A stretch of 64,000 bases of DNA, from assembly GCF_000764305.2 (NCBI RefSeq), contig NW_025933329.1:67822-131821 (forward strand), read 5' to 3'. This DNA comes from Hyalella azteca. Its lineage: Eukaryota > Arthropoda > Malacostraca > Amphipoda > Hyalellidae. A program made the translations under genes and the position numbers. Of the stretch, positions 11,778-23,820 are shown one piece after another. How positions within the stretch are numbered: the stretch's first letter is position 1; each line of letters starts with the position of its first letter. A model generated the notes under the pieces. That model was given only the letters and a program-made list of their open reading frames with translations. It had not been told where the DNA came from and ran no database searches.

Positions 11778-11933
11778 AACGGCACCCCGCCTACCCTTCA
11801 GAATCTTTTTGGGAACAGAACGACACCCCGCCTTCCCTTCAGAACCTTTTTGGGGACAGAACGACTCCCCGCCTACCCTTCAGAACCTTTTTGGGGACAG
11901 AGCGACACCCCGCCTTCCCCTCAGAACCTTTTT
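11778..11933. repeat. 41-bp minisatellite, about 4 copies
   Basis: The unit contains CGACACCCCGCCTTCCCTTC, AGAACC and TTTTTGGGGACAGA. The copies differ by a few substitutions. Confidence 0.9.
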
Positions 11934-12697
11934 ACATTTGTAACGACCCGGATAGCGCCTGTAGGAGCGCAAATGGTCTTCTGATTTGCGATGATACGCA
12001 AGGCAAGAAAACTCGAGTCGGTCGCTAACTACTTGCGTTCTACCGACCACGGCGCCTGTGCGGACCTTTTCCTGCTAACGGTCACTATTCTGTGAGAGCT
12101 TTTTCACTCGTATTGCATTGAAGACGGTTTATGATAAAAAATAGTTTAAAGTATCTGTTCATGAAGGCTTAGTTCTTTGTCTGATAATGATAATAATAAT
12201 TGTTAACTTGCATTTTCACACGTATGACATTGACGGCAGTTATTGTGTTCGTAGACATAAGATTTATGACGGTAATTCACATTACCAGCTATTTAGGTAC
12301 GAATATCATTGGCAGCGGATAATGTATCCGTAAAAAAGGATTAAAGAAAAACCAAGAGGGTCGAGATTTCGAATCCATTTCAATTGTGCGTCAATTGTAG
12401 AGTGATGAATAAAGAACTATACTCTCAAATAAAATATGCCGGCGATTTGGAACTGTAACTAGCTTGGAGTGAAAATGAGGAAAGTTTTTAGAAAATTCAA
12501 AGAACCCCACAGGTTTATAAACCCATAAAGTTTTCTCGATTAATTGCAGCATACGTCAAAGAGTCTCGAAACTATTCGTACACGAGTCTGGTCTTTGACC
12601 GGTTAGGCGAAAGGTTTACACTCTGTTCTGTGCAAACGGTGCTCGAGGCTTCACAATCGGGCTGAGGTAAAGCGACTGCCATCACGCAATGTCTTAC

Positions 12698-12847
12698 CCT
12701 AAAGAAACAGGAAAAAATCGTTACAGAATTATTGATGGACTTCTTTTGCTGGTTGCCGGGTGTGGAACTCATGGTTTGTAGGTGCGTGGTCCGATGTCCG
12801 GTCGGGGAAACCAAATGATTTATGGTGAATCTTTTTCTGTCGCTTTG
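12698..12847 (-). CDS. Candidate cassette exon of the minus-strand gene
   Basis: This 150-base block (50 codons) has a strong acceptor on the minus strand (CATTACTTTCTTTTAG) and a good donor (AGG then GTAAGA). It begins and ends in phase 0, so it fits between the exon ending at 27107 and the exon starting at 11061 without changing frame. That is the pattern of an alternatively used cassette exon. The frame reads QSDRKRFTINHLVSPTGHRT and ends in SVTIFSCFFR. A second frame is open until a stop inside the block, so coding is not proven. Its splice sites are better than those of several open frames I rejected. No homology is recognised. Confidence 0.4.
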
Positions 12848-15476
12848 CTAAAAGAAAGTAATGGGAATGAGAACATTTTGCACGTATATCTACGAGTTTT
12901 TTCGCGATGCAATGAAAAGTAGTTTTCTGTATGCCCAATTTTTTATAACATAGCTTTTAATAGTATTAAATGAATGTGTAAGCTTTGTTTTACTGCTTGA
13001 ATGTCGTGCTGAATTTGGTTAGAACTCTTGATTTTAGCTACAGCAAGTAATGAAACACTTGCATGGAAATCCACGTAAAATCTTGACAAAAATGCTTGTG
13101 TTGAACGCATGTGTTCTCAGCTATTTTTTACTTTACTCAATTAAATCATCTAATTTCAGGTTTGACTCAAAGCCTTCGATAGTTCTGTTCTCATTTTATT
13201 TCGAGATTTTCGATGTATTTTCCAATGCGAGACCTGGCGTTGGGTCGTAGAGTTTCATCGACCAATCAGTGAGGCCAAGGGATTTAAGATGAAATCCTGA
13301 CTGCCCTGTAGCCGATATCGCGTTCATTTCTTTATCACGTACTCCAACAATCCGTAAGGCACTTGCACTAATATTAGCCCATGGAACAGAACCCTGTCGA
13401 CAGGAGCGGAAATGCAGTCTAAATGCTAATACTTCTGGTCACGGAGAGACTGCTGAATCTTGCGAGCGATTCCTGCCAGCTTCGACGGAAGGAGAAATGC
13501 ATCAGCTTACCGAACTTGTTACATGCTTACCAAGAACTCGTGTCTGACTTGGCAGTACTTAGATTCACGTCTTCTGATCTTGCAGCGCTGCAAATGCAGA
13601 GGAACGTGACTGAAATCTGCCATTTGAGGGGCTACTTTAAGTTGCATTTGGCTCAATCCTCTACTTTTCAATTCTGATAACATTTCAAGAAGGATAGCAT
13701 TGGGCCAAGTCGCCGAAAATTAAAATGGATGGTAAGGCTATGAAACCTGCTCGGTATAGATAGACTATATAATTTATATGGTCTATCATTTAAATAATTG
13801 ATGCAATAATTCATTTTCGAAATGTAGCAGAGACAGGCACACCATTTGTTTAAAACATTTTATTATATTTCTACGATGTTAGGAATAAAATTATATACTG
13901 CTAATTATTTGTTTTTTGTTGATGCAAAAGATACGTTGAAGGATGAATGGAATAAAGCAATGTAAAATGGATAACGGTATGCTCGCAATTGTGTTCGTGC
14001 TCGGATCTCTAACAAAATTTGGTTGATGCCAAGGGATTCTGTTCCGGAGTCGCTACACTTGAAGATATTCGGGGTCTGCTTAGCCACCAGATCGAAATCG
14101 GCTTCTATTAAGAATTTACTTTCAAACTTCTACTCGCCTTAAAGTATGAGAATTATTGGCCGAGCTTTCAAGCTACTCCGAGGCTGCCCTTCAAACCTTG
14201 AGCTGAAACAGACATAGAGAGGCTGATTTACGTGCTCCTCGAGTCATTGGCGGTATTTATTGCGGAGTCGGGCAACTGTTTAATTTTTTCACTATTATCA
14301 CCATTACGCATCTACGGTAGTAAATGCGTAGTATTGGTAGTTTTGGATATTGGTAGTATTGGTAGTTTTGGATATTGTGCTTTTGTAAATTAATAAAACT
14401 ATGGTTTATCGTAAACTTTTGCGTCGTTTTTAAATTTTAGTTAAGTATTTAAGAGTGTTTATTTCTCCTTCTTTGCGATCAAAGATTTCGGTTCTCAAAC
14501 AGTCGAACTAAAATGAGGTGTTGAAGCATCTCTGTGTCTTTTGTATACCGTACGTTAAAACACAGAGAGATGGCAATGCTTGCTGAGAAGATGTAAACAG
14601 ACAGCGGTTTGCTATGCCATCTGCAGCAGGCAGCTGGACACCGAAGAAATAGCCATAAACAAAAGTTGTCTGCCATCTGCAGAACGCGTCTGTGGACAAC
14701 ATCGTTTGCTCGATCACCTTAATCTGCGTGTCTGGTAATGAAAGTGCAACAGGATTATGTCTGCAGAACATCACAGTGTTCCTTCTGTCCTTCAGAGTTC
14801 GTTATACAATTCCATGTGTACGTGCTTTGGGTCTTGAGTTGATACATTCACGCCACCCACACCCAGTTGCTGTATTTACTTATTACAAATTGAATGAACT
14901 TTCGTTGAAATATTATAATACTTTTTTAGAAATCTAATAAAGTTTTTCGAGGAATATTATGAAGTTTTTCGAAATCTGTCGCTCGTAAAACCGAATAAGA
15001 ACCATTATACCTCGCGTTTGGTAATGCAGGAATTAGGAAATGTTTTTTAACTTATCTTACGAATTTATTCACATTTTATGCTGCGGGGTATGAGTCGCAT
15101 CTTTAAGTGTAACTTCAACTTCATTTAGGATTAGTGATTTGAGAATAGTTTTTGAAGCAGTGTTGCACTAGCCTGATTGAGTAGATTTACGATCATTGAT
15201 TTGAAAATAATCTTGAAACACTGTTATATTAGTTTAATAATTTCATTGACGAAAAAAAGTGCTTTGTATAACGATTGCACGTACAATAAAAATTCAGTGC
15301 TCGCATTCACTATTATCGGTTTTGAAAGTTTAAAAAAGTCATGCACCGAAAGACAACATTCAGCTTACTCTCCCAGCTACAAATCAGTTCCTCGCAGATG
15401 ATAACGACCCTCTGCAGCCCAAGCTATCATTGAGGGTCACATCCATTATGTGCTGAGGCTATTGTTGGATCGGAAG

Positions 15477-15542
15477 GATAAGCAGCTACCGAATGATTAG
15501 CAGCCGTCGAATGATAAGCAGACGTCGAATGATAAGCAGCCG
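15477..15542. repeat. Short array of about 18-19 bp units
   Basis: Three to four copies of GTCGAATGATAAGCAGC-like units with minor variation. Confidence 0.7.
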
Positions 15543-17630
15543 CCAGGGCGCCAATCTAACCGATTCCAGCCGTCAAAAGCAGCTTTTTATATTCGTGACC
15601 GCATCGCCTGGATATGTCGAGGGCATCCATCAACTGTCTTGAATTATTGTCGCCTCAGAAAAACCCTGCTTTTTATATCCATTAATCTTGGAGATTTTGT
15701 TTGTGGCGATTGTTTGACTTTAGTTTTCGTTGGTTATGAGAGAAGCTTGTTGAAAAAGTTGGCTTTTTTTTGAGTAATTTACGCAGCTTAAAATAGCGTT
15801 TATTTCACATTTTTTCTGTTTAGTAGTTATTCGTACGCGATTACGCTTGGAAAATTACTATTCCGTACTTAATCGCGTAAAAACCAAAAACCAATAGTAT
15901 TCAGAAATTATACCTTTATTTATTATGTAAAGTAAAGTAGCTTGAGGCTACCACGAAATTTTTCTACCACGCTCCAAGCAACTAATTGCAGAAATTTGAC
16001 AGGTTCTAGAGGTAATTACTGGAATGACAGAAATCTGTTGAACAATACAGCTTGCACTTCAGAGCAAATCGCAGAAATGCAGTTAATCATAAGATTTTCA
16101 GACGTTTTGCTTGTAGTGTACATGAAATTCAAAATCTCCTCTGCAGAAAAGATTTCACTCGCCTAGTTATGAAATACTTCACCAGGAATTTAAAAACAAA
16201 GAACACGTAAAACAAATTCACTATATCGTCATTGGTGAACTTTCGATTTAGTTAAGCAAACTAATGAAGTAAGTACGTCATGTTCCGGGCATTTAAGTTT
16301 CACGCCCCTTGTTCTGGAAGACTTGATCATAGGAGCTCCCAACTTCTTCGAAGTTTCAAAACGTTTTAGCTTACATAAATAACTTGAGGAAACTTGCAAT
16401 TTTTGGTCCCGGCTTTAGCGAAGGCGCCGGAGTTTTGCCGGCTCAAGAGGCGAGGCTGAACAAGAAGCGCGTGCCAAGCTTTATTTACGAGCTAAAGTGT
16501 CTTGTACATATGCATATGCATGTATATGCAGCCATAAAATCTTGATATATTAAGCAGGATGGTAAATAACAAACAATGCTCTTTATAAAGCAGTGCAATT
16601 ATTTAATTATTTTTAGGGTATTCTTCAGTTCCATAATCACTCTAAAGCTATTCTCGGATGAATTGCATCAATTCATGAATTGATCCATTCATCATTGGAC
16701 GAATTGCTGCCTATTCATGTATTTCCAAATGGAAAAATTAAAAGTTCTGGATAATTCTTACGAAAATCATTTGGAAAAGGACAAATTTTTAGTAATGAAT
16801 ATTTAATCTTTGATTGCTAAAATGTCTTGAGTGAATAACTTCAGGATCAAGAAGTGGAATCCATGAAAAAAATTGAACTCTTTACCTTCCTCTTAGTCTG
16901 CATTCTGAAGACTCGAAATTGTCATGTCCATAGCTTTAATTTCCTGGATCAGAGTAATCATTGCTCGTGATTTGAGATAGCATAATATACAAGTCGATAA
17001 TAAGTCTTTAATAATAGTTTTTGTAGTCGCATTATAAGACTTCAAAGCTTTCTGAACTGGAGAAAATTTATAATTCCTCATTTCGAATAGAAGAATAATC
17101 TAATTTTTCTAGAAGACGCCCGAATGATTGCTAGCTAGGGTATGAAGTAAACAGGAATATAAGGTGAAAAGGACAATTTAACGTAAATTGTTAAAAAAAA
17201 ATACATTAGAGTTTTACTGCGCCAGTGGTTCTACTAATTATGCAAAAATCAACGTGAACTTTTAAGAAAGAGCATTAGAAACTCGCATCAACCGTTTGGT
17301 ACAAGTGAACTTTTGTGTGCTAAAATAGCAGGCATGACGTTTTACAAGGATTTTATTGCAAGGCTTATTTTTATTAAATTATGGAGGAACGCAAATTTCT
17401 GCAGTTTGTGAAAGAATCTCTTACGTTAAAAAACACTTGAATAATTCTGTGTGATTTTGCGCAGTATACACCCTAAATTATGACTCGCATTTTAGTGATT
17501 CATTCCTGCGCTCACGCACTCTTTTTGTCGCTCAAGAGAGTGAATATTGCGGGGCTTCCGAATTCCTTTGATCTTCAAGATGGCGTATTCATTCATCAGG
17601 TTCAGTTTATGTGGGCTTAACACGAACCTC

Positions 17631-17908
17631 GCTCCACGGTGCAAGATTCCTTACACGAGCATCGCTCCATGGTGCAAGACTCCTTACACGAGCATCGCTC
17701 CACGGTGCAAGACTCCTTACACGAGCATCGCTCCACGGTGCAAGACTTCTTACGCGAGCATCGCTCCATGGTGCAAGACTCCTTACACGAGCATCGCTCC
17801 ACGGTGCAAGACTTCTTACGCGAGCATCGCTCCATGGTGCAAGACTCCTTACACGAGCATCGCTCCACGGTGCAAGACTTCTTACACAAGCATCGCTCCA
17901 CGGTGCAA
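17631..17908. repeat. 33-bp minisatellite, about 8 copies
   Basis: The unit is GCTCCACGGTGCAAGACTCC plus TTACACGAGCATC, with higher-order alternation of CACGG/CATGG and CTCC/CTTC variants. All three plus frames and one minus frame stay open because 33 is a multiple of three; I do not consider these genes. Confidence 0.95.
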
Positions 17909-18004
17909 TGGTGCTCTAACCGATCGCCCTCACTCCCGCCTACCTGACTCATGCATCTCATCAACATCGAGATAAAACCGTGCACTCTATCATGGCCAAT
18001 GTCC

Positions 18005-18220
18005 ATTTGTGGAATTTAATAGTGGCCTTTGGCGACACCGGCATTTAATAGTTACACGTTTGTCTGCTACTGGCATGTAATAGTGACCAGTTTGTCCACT
18101 ACTGGCATGTATTAGTGACCAGTTTGTCCACTACTGGCATGTATTAGTGACCAGTTTGTCCACTACTGGCATGTATTAGTGACCAGTATGTCTACTACTG
18201 ACATCTAATAGTGACATTGG
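18005..18220. repeat. 32-bp minisatellite, about 6 copies
   Basis: The unit is GACCAGTTTGTCCACTACTG plus GCATGTATTAGT. The inner copies are nearly identical and the outer ones diverged. Confidence 0.9.
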
Positions 18221-18319
18221 AACCATCTTGTATACCATCGCACGATGGTTCTAAGTCTAACAGAGCGTCGCGGTGAGCCAAGTTCTACCAAATCTCCTCT
18301 CCGTATACCTGAAATCAAA

Positions 18320-18475
18320 CGCCGAATTAACCTTGAATAAACCTTATTTCAACGAAGTCAACGCGTAGGCAACGTTGTTTAAACAAAATCAACCCGTAAT
18401 CAACGTTGCTTCAAAGGAATTAACGCGTAATCATCGTTATTTCAACGTCTTTTGCCCGAAGGGTCTAATGGGGTT
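18320..18475. repeat. Degenerate CAACGTT-rich repeat
   Basis: Motifs TTTCAACGAAGTCAACGCGT, GGCAACGTTGTTT, ATCAACGTTGC and TTATTTCAACGTC recur with spacing near 25-30 bases. A weaker version is at 5545-5600. This looks like decayed internal repeats of a transposable element. Confidence 0.5.
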
Positions 18476-18489
18476 GCATTCAATATGTA

Positions 18490-18600
18490 GTATATGTGCT
18501 CAGGGAAATGAGTGAAACTTTGTCTAAATAGCGATGCATTTTTACCTTGTGTGGGACATCCTGACCCAGTTTAGTCCGGCACGATGATACTCTTCTGACT
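18490..18600 (+). repeat. Palindromic MITE family, copy 3 (3' truncated)
   Basis: The left end CTCAGGGAAATGAGTG...TCTAAATAGCGATGC and the core CTGACCCAGTTTAGTCCGGC are present; the right terminal repeat is missing. Confidence 0.7.
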
Positions 18601-18814
18601 TGCAGTTGACGCTTGTGCATCAATGGTACTTTTTACAATCGTTGGTTTTTACAACGCATTATCAATTAACTTTCCTTCGCGGTGTGCAACCGCAGTTATA
18701 GTGTCCAGGAATATTCTTTAAACGTTATCCTTTAAATGAGGTTTATAGATTTTTTTCGGGGTCATCGGCCCATACCGCATAGATTGCAAGTTCTTCTTAC
18801 TATTTTATACGTTT

Positions 18815-19075
18815 CTGTGTCTATTTCCTGGCTAAGTTTTCAGGCTATTTTCTGACTAAGTTTTTCTAGCTATTTTATGGCTAATTTTTTCTGGCTATTT
18901 GCTACTTGAGTTTTTAGGGCTATTTTTTGGCTTATTTTTCAGCTATTTGCTAGTTAAGTTTATAGGGCTATTTTATAACTCATTTTTCCTGGCTATTTGT
19001 TAATTTAAGCTTTTATGGTTATTTTCTGACTAATTTTTTCTCGCTATTTGGTAGTTAAGTTTTTCTGGGTATTTT
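18815..19075. repeat. Degenerate T-rich array (CTATTTTxTGGCTAAGTTTT)
   Basis: About ten loosely conserved units of 25-30 bp built from GGCTATTT and CTAAGTTTTT motifs, with many substitutions and indels. Confidence 0.7.
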
Positions 19076-20607
19076 TCTACTCTGCCATGACCGCGCATAT
19101 TCTAGCGATCAATACCGGTTGTTTTCGCGCTGCTTGCCCTCGATCAGTCTTCTGCTAGATAAGAGCATCGCCGATCATGCACGGTGGAATTCTGGATTAT
19201 TTATTAAGAAATGTATAAAACTATTTTTTGTGGAATGGAGGACATTTTCGAATAGCACGGAAATAGCAGTAGCAAATTGAAATACATACAAATTAAAAAG
19301 AAAATTCGGTATGTTCTTAATGGACTAGGTTAATTTGGAGTCAAGCTCCTAAGAAAGTTAAGAGAGTTAAGAGTTAACTTAAGATTTCGTTAAAACGGGC
19401 ACTGCATATCAGTCGAAGAAATTTACGATTTCGATTTGTCTTCAACCGTAGACAAAGAAAGGAAAAATTTTCGGATAATAAAAATGTGCGGTAAAATCGT
19501 TCTATTGACAATATAAACCCCGAAGAAGCTACAGCGTTAAAAAGTAAGGATTTTGTTCGAAATTTTATCGAGTTTTTCAAGTTCAGAAGCCGGTGGCTCT
19601 GAAAGATAAAACTTAGAAACGCCTGACGGTGCGTCGTACTGGTGACCGAGAGAAAATGTACAGTTTTTAACTTCCATTTTCAGTGCTTGAAATTTCCCCT
19701 TCGTTTTATGGCTACGTACAAATTTAGGCTTTGACTCTCTACCGTAAATTTATCGTTTCAGAAAATTTATCGTCGGGTACGGTTGGCCTGATGATGTAGC
19801 AAGTCTTGGAAAAAATTGAAAAATTCACGTTGGAAATGTTGGAAATTTCGTTGGCTTTATTTTTAGTTGATTTATTTGATAAGTTCTTAAGATATCTTTC
19901 TTCTATACCCACGAATAATCTTGGTTTCGGACGAAAAATCTTAACAGGTCTTTGCTAAATATTTCAGCCAACTGTCCAGCCAGCCCATCAGGATTCATCC
20001 CTACACTTATCACGCACGGATGGACGCTGACACGCACTATAGTTGTTAATACTCGTATTTCTACGCCGGATAGGAAATTATTCGTCGTCATATCGAATGT
20101 TTTTTTTCTGAATTTGGTTCACATAAATTTGCATTTTTCTCACATAAAATCAAAAAGCGCAATAAAGGGTATCAAACAAGTTAGTTGGTATTGCCGTATA
20201 CGTACTTCGATTTGAAATTCATCTTCATTAAATGTTGTGTGTTTATAAACTTACTTTGAGAGAATTAACTTAGGATTAGACGCTGTGTTGGTTTTGATGT
20301 ACGTAAGCTCCAGTGAACCCAAATTTTTATTCCCTTGAACCAAATCAAACTCCAACATTAAAATATGTTGGAGCGTTGGATTCAAATTTATTATTGCGAA
20401 CTTTCGAAATTATTTTTAACCGCGAAACATCTTCCAAACTCGTGGACAGTCTTTAATAAATCACAGAACTCCATGAAGATTAATTTCCATGAAGTTTAAA
20501 AGTATAAAGTGTACAAACAGGTCACGAGGAAGGGAAGTGCTTGCATATTACCATGGTAAAAATATAATGTGCACATTTTTCTGTACCTCGCTCTCCTGCG
20601 ATTGATA

Positions 20608-20800
20608 GGTGCATTCGGAAAAATAAATTGGATATTGTCCTAATGGCGATGCCCTTTTTGCCTTTGTGTGAGCCATTCTGACCCAGTTTGGCCCGACACT
20701 AGGGCGTATCAGTGATATATCCGTTCTATGCTCGTGCTGTGGGTCAGAAAGTTTCACGATTTGGACAATTTTGCCCATACATTTCCCCGAGTATGGATCG
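20608..20800 (+). repeat. Palindromic MITE family, copy 4 (most complete)
   Basis: This copy runs from ATTCGGAAAAATAAATTGG and ATTGTCC through GCGATGCCCTTTTTGCC, CTGACCCAGTTTGGCCCG and GGGCGTATCAGTGAT to TTTGGACAATTTTGCCC and CATTTCCCCGAGT. The two ends pair as an imperfect inverted repeat of about 35 bp. Open frames over it are shadows. Confidence 0.8.
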
Positions 20801-20994
20801 GGCGCGGCCGTTCTACGAATAACCGCCAATCTGGAGCGTATGGAGGCTGTAAAAAATCTTGATCACATTCGCAAGCAAATCCGATATCGATAAGGCAGTG
20901 CTCGCTCAGCTTTTATTTGCAGGTGCCGCAATAAAGGGGAATTGGTCCCGTGGACGCGATCCTGTTAAGATGCTATGCCAATCTTGCTTGTGAT

Positions 20995-21335
20995 CCGATC
21001 ATGTCGGGCGGCGTGTGGCCGCTTGCTGTGCGATCGCTTCAATAATCCATAAAATGTGCATTTTTAAGATTAGGTAAATTTAATCGTGTTTTGTTTCGTG
21101 GTCTATAGCACTAGAAAATTACAGTAAGTAAACAAATGATTCTTTTTTATTATTCGTCGATTCGAGCGGCATCTCGCAGCTTGCTGCGGTCCTGACTTTG
21201 CAAGCGTTCAATAAAATAACATAAGATTCCTATTTTTAAAATAAGTAAGTTTAACCAGTTTGTGGTTTGTGGTCTATACAACTAGCAAATTGCAGTAAGT
21301 AAATAATTATTTTTAAATGATTATTTGCTCGATTG
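20995..21335. repeat. Diverged tandem duplication, about 180-bp unit
   Basis: Two copies share CGGCGTGTGGCCGCTTGCTG / CGGCATCTCGCAGCTTGCTG, TTCAATAA, TTTTTAAGATTAGGTAAATT / TTTTTAAAATAAGTAAGTTT and GTGGTCTATA...AGTAAGTAAA in the same order. Confidence 0.65.
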
Positions 21336-23280
21336 TGTTCCATGCCATTAGTATTCGTTATGAAAGATAATCTGGGAATGGTTTATTCCATAATAAATGC
21401 GTGTTGACCGTTCAAATAGCAGAAAAAGAATTTGCTCATAATATTTTGTCATCATATATTTGCCTCAAAGATGGGAAATGTTTCTATGAGTCTGGTAAAT
21501 AAAATTGTGAAGAACATTTTAGATTAGACCGAGCAAATCTCATCATATTAACGGCAGTGATATATATGAAGGTGAGGCAATATGCTTAAATAATTCAATT
21601 ATTTCAAGCCTGTGCAGAATTCGCCATCACAGCTAAAATAGTTCTAGATTAAACAAACAATTGTCGAAAGTTTTGCCATTTGATTGAGTTTTTAGGCCTG
21701 TTGCCTGCAGCAGAGTGGGGCGATGTAGTTTAATGCCGTGGCGATGGATCCAAGAGTGTGATGCCGTCACCAGACTGCCGTGCAGCACGACACCGTGCAT
21801 GTTTAGGACTCACTTAGCTACTTGCAACGACAGATTCCTGAGCAGACTGGGCAGACTGCGGCCCAGACCTCGTGAGTGGAACTTCTTGACGCATTGCGAT
21901 CATAGAGTTGATGTAGAGGTGCTGTAAAATATATCCTGGTTTGAAGCTTTGTGATATTTAAGTAAATACAAAAGTAAACTATTTATTTAAGTACATAGTA
22001 GGTCTTGACGATGAGGTTTTGAAGAATGACTGTAGCTATTGAGGTATTGCGATCCTTGAGTGTTTATTTTACTCATTCACATTAGTCATAAGTCTATTAA
22101 CTGTAACACGATATAATCCTTTAATAATCGAGGATTTTTGGTTTAATAATTGGCTCTTACTGTTTACTGCCACTTCGCTGTTTGACAGGACAATTTATTG
22201 TAGTAGGTTGTGTTGAGAGAATTCATTACGATTCATTCCCTTTAATTCCTTAAATAAATCAGAATATTCCATATTAAGAGAAAAGTGTAATAAATGCGTT
22301 TTTATGTACATTTTTCATCGATTAGAGCTCGCTACAACAATATTTTAGCATTAGATGTGACTCGACTCTATTTTGAGATGTGACTCGACTTTATTTTATT
22401 TGCCAAGTTTTTCCAATTGCAAAGTCGGCAAATTGACAAATAGCCTGGAAATTTTGCAATTTTCTCCGCTAAATTATTAGAAATAATAATAAATTATTAG
22501 ACAAATTCTCTAGCATCTCCTACATTTTCTTAACATTATGGTTAATTGTGAAGATATTCTTTATTTTTTGTATTGACTCAAAACTAGTTTATTACCGCAC
22601 TGAAATTATGAAAGGAAGATAATGAAGGAGAAGATCTGAGAGGTTGGCGCGTGCTAATTCTTTAGCTCCCTTCGTATTTAGTCTACGCCGGAGCTCAATA
22701 CAAACGTTCGGCCCTCAAACAAAATTTAGAGGCGTGGCAGCTTCTGTTTCGAGGAATCATAAGCTGATGCGGATCTACATTCTGGGCCTGATCCTTCTTT
22801 TGTTTCATTGCCTCATAGTTCAGGATGGAAATAAATGATAAAAAATTATGCCATGGTAGAAAGCCTTATTTTTTATAAAAATTATTCCATTTCGCTTTTA
22901 ATTTGTACAATAGTGATCGAAATAAGATTGATTTTAGGCTGTGTATTACAGAAAGATTTTCAAAATATGAGCATTTCGGTTTATACTTAGTAACGATGCC
23001 TCCATTAATTTCATAGAGTAAAGAATGACTGTAATTACGAGCAGATCAGAATTGTATGGCTCATATAATACAATCAAGTCAATATTGATTGAAATTCTTA
23101 TTGTTATTTATTAAATGCACTTTTTATGCACAAGTGCGATTACAAAGTAAAATTTTTCGCAAAATTGCATATTTTAGTGCAAAGCCAGAGAATCGTAAAA
23201 AGTGCAAGGTTGTAAGAACTTCGAAGTTTAAAAAATTTGGTAGTTGTAGTGCATTCACACCGCGTGTGTAACTTGGACAA

Positions 23281-23369
23281 CGACCCATTTTCACTAAACC
23301 CATTTTCACTTGATCCATTTTTACAGTACCCACTTTGCGGGGCCCATTTTCACAGGACCCATTTTACCC
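23281..23369. repeat. About 17-bp array (GACCCATTTTCACT)
   Basis: Five to six degenerate copies of a CCCATTTTCAC core separated by 4-6 variable bases. Confidence 0.75.
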
Positions 23370-23547
23370 GCCTGTTTTTCAGTCCCAAGGACCGTTTAAC
23401 TCAGTGGCTGCATTAACAACAAAGTCTTGCACTTGGCGGTCAAGTCCTGATATTAGCGACATTTGTTAGGGAGCCAACGACGCGGTCCACAACAACTTAA
23501 AGCAACAACGAACTGCTCAGACCGTCTTGCTGTGGGGTCTCTACCAC

Positions 23548-23665
23548 CCTGAAAAATTACCGGGTCATATTGGCCAAATAGTGAAACATTTTCTTGCCCG
23601 CAGCACGAGCTGACTGCTGACGTAGCACAGTTAATCTAACCTCTTGCCGAACCAGGACAGGGCAA
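23548..23665 (-). repeat. Palindromic MITE family, copy 5 (reverse orientation)
   Basis: GGGTCATATTGGCCAAATAG followed by GTGAAACATTTTCTTGCCC and CAGCACGAG matches the reverse complement of the family's right half. It is more diverged than the other copies. Confidence 0.55.
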
Positions 23666-23689
23666 GATGATTCGCGAGCACAAAAAGAG

Positions 23690-23820
23690 CGTCAACCAGA
23701 TACTGCCTGCGTAGATACGCGTCTACCAGATACTGCCTGCGTAGATACGCGTCTACCAGATACTGCCTGCGTAGATACGCGTCTACCAGATACTGCCTGC
23801 GTAGATACGCGTCTACCCGA
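23690..23820. repeat. 30-bp minisatellite, 4.4 copies
   Basis: The copies of CGTCTACCAGATACTGCCTG plus CGTAGATACG are virtually identical, which indicates recent expansion. Confidence 0.95.

Larger units (their letters stand above)
11062..17630. other. AT-rich intron-like DNA
   Basis: It holds the 41-bp array, the candidate exon at 12698-12847, a 24-bp two-copy repeat (GTAGTATTGGTAGTTTTGGA) at about 14333-14380 and a short array at 15.5 kb. A moderately GC-rich block at 13380-13680 is open on the plus strand for 84 codons, without convincing character. Confidence 0.55.

Noticed and set aside
17547..18006. Four overlapping open frames of 102-142 codons
   Set aside because: All are produced by the 33-bp array; each is an 11-residue repeat with no unique domain or splice context.
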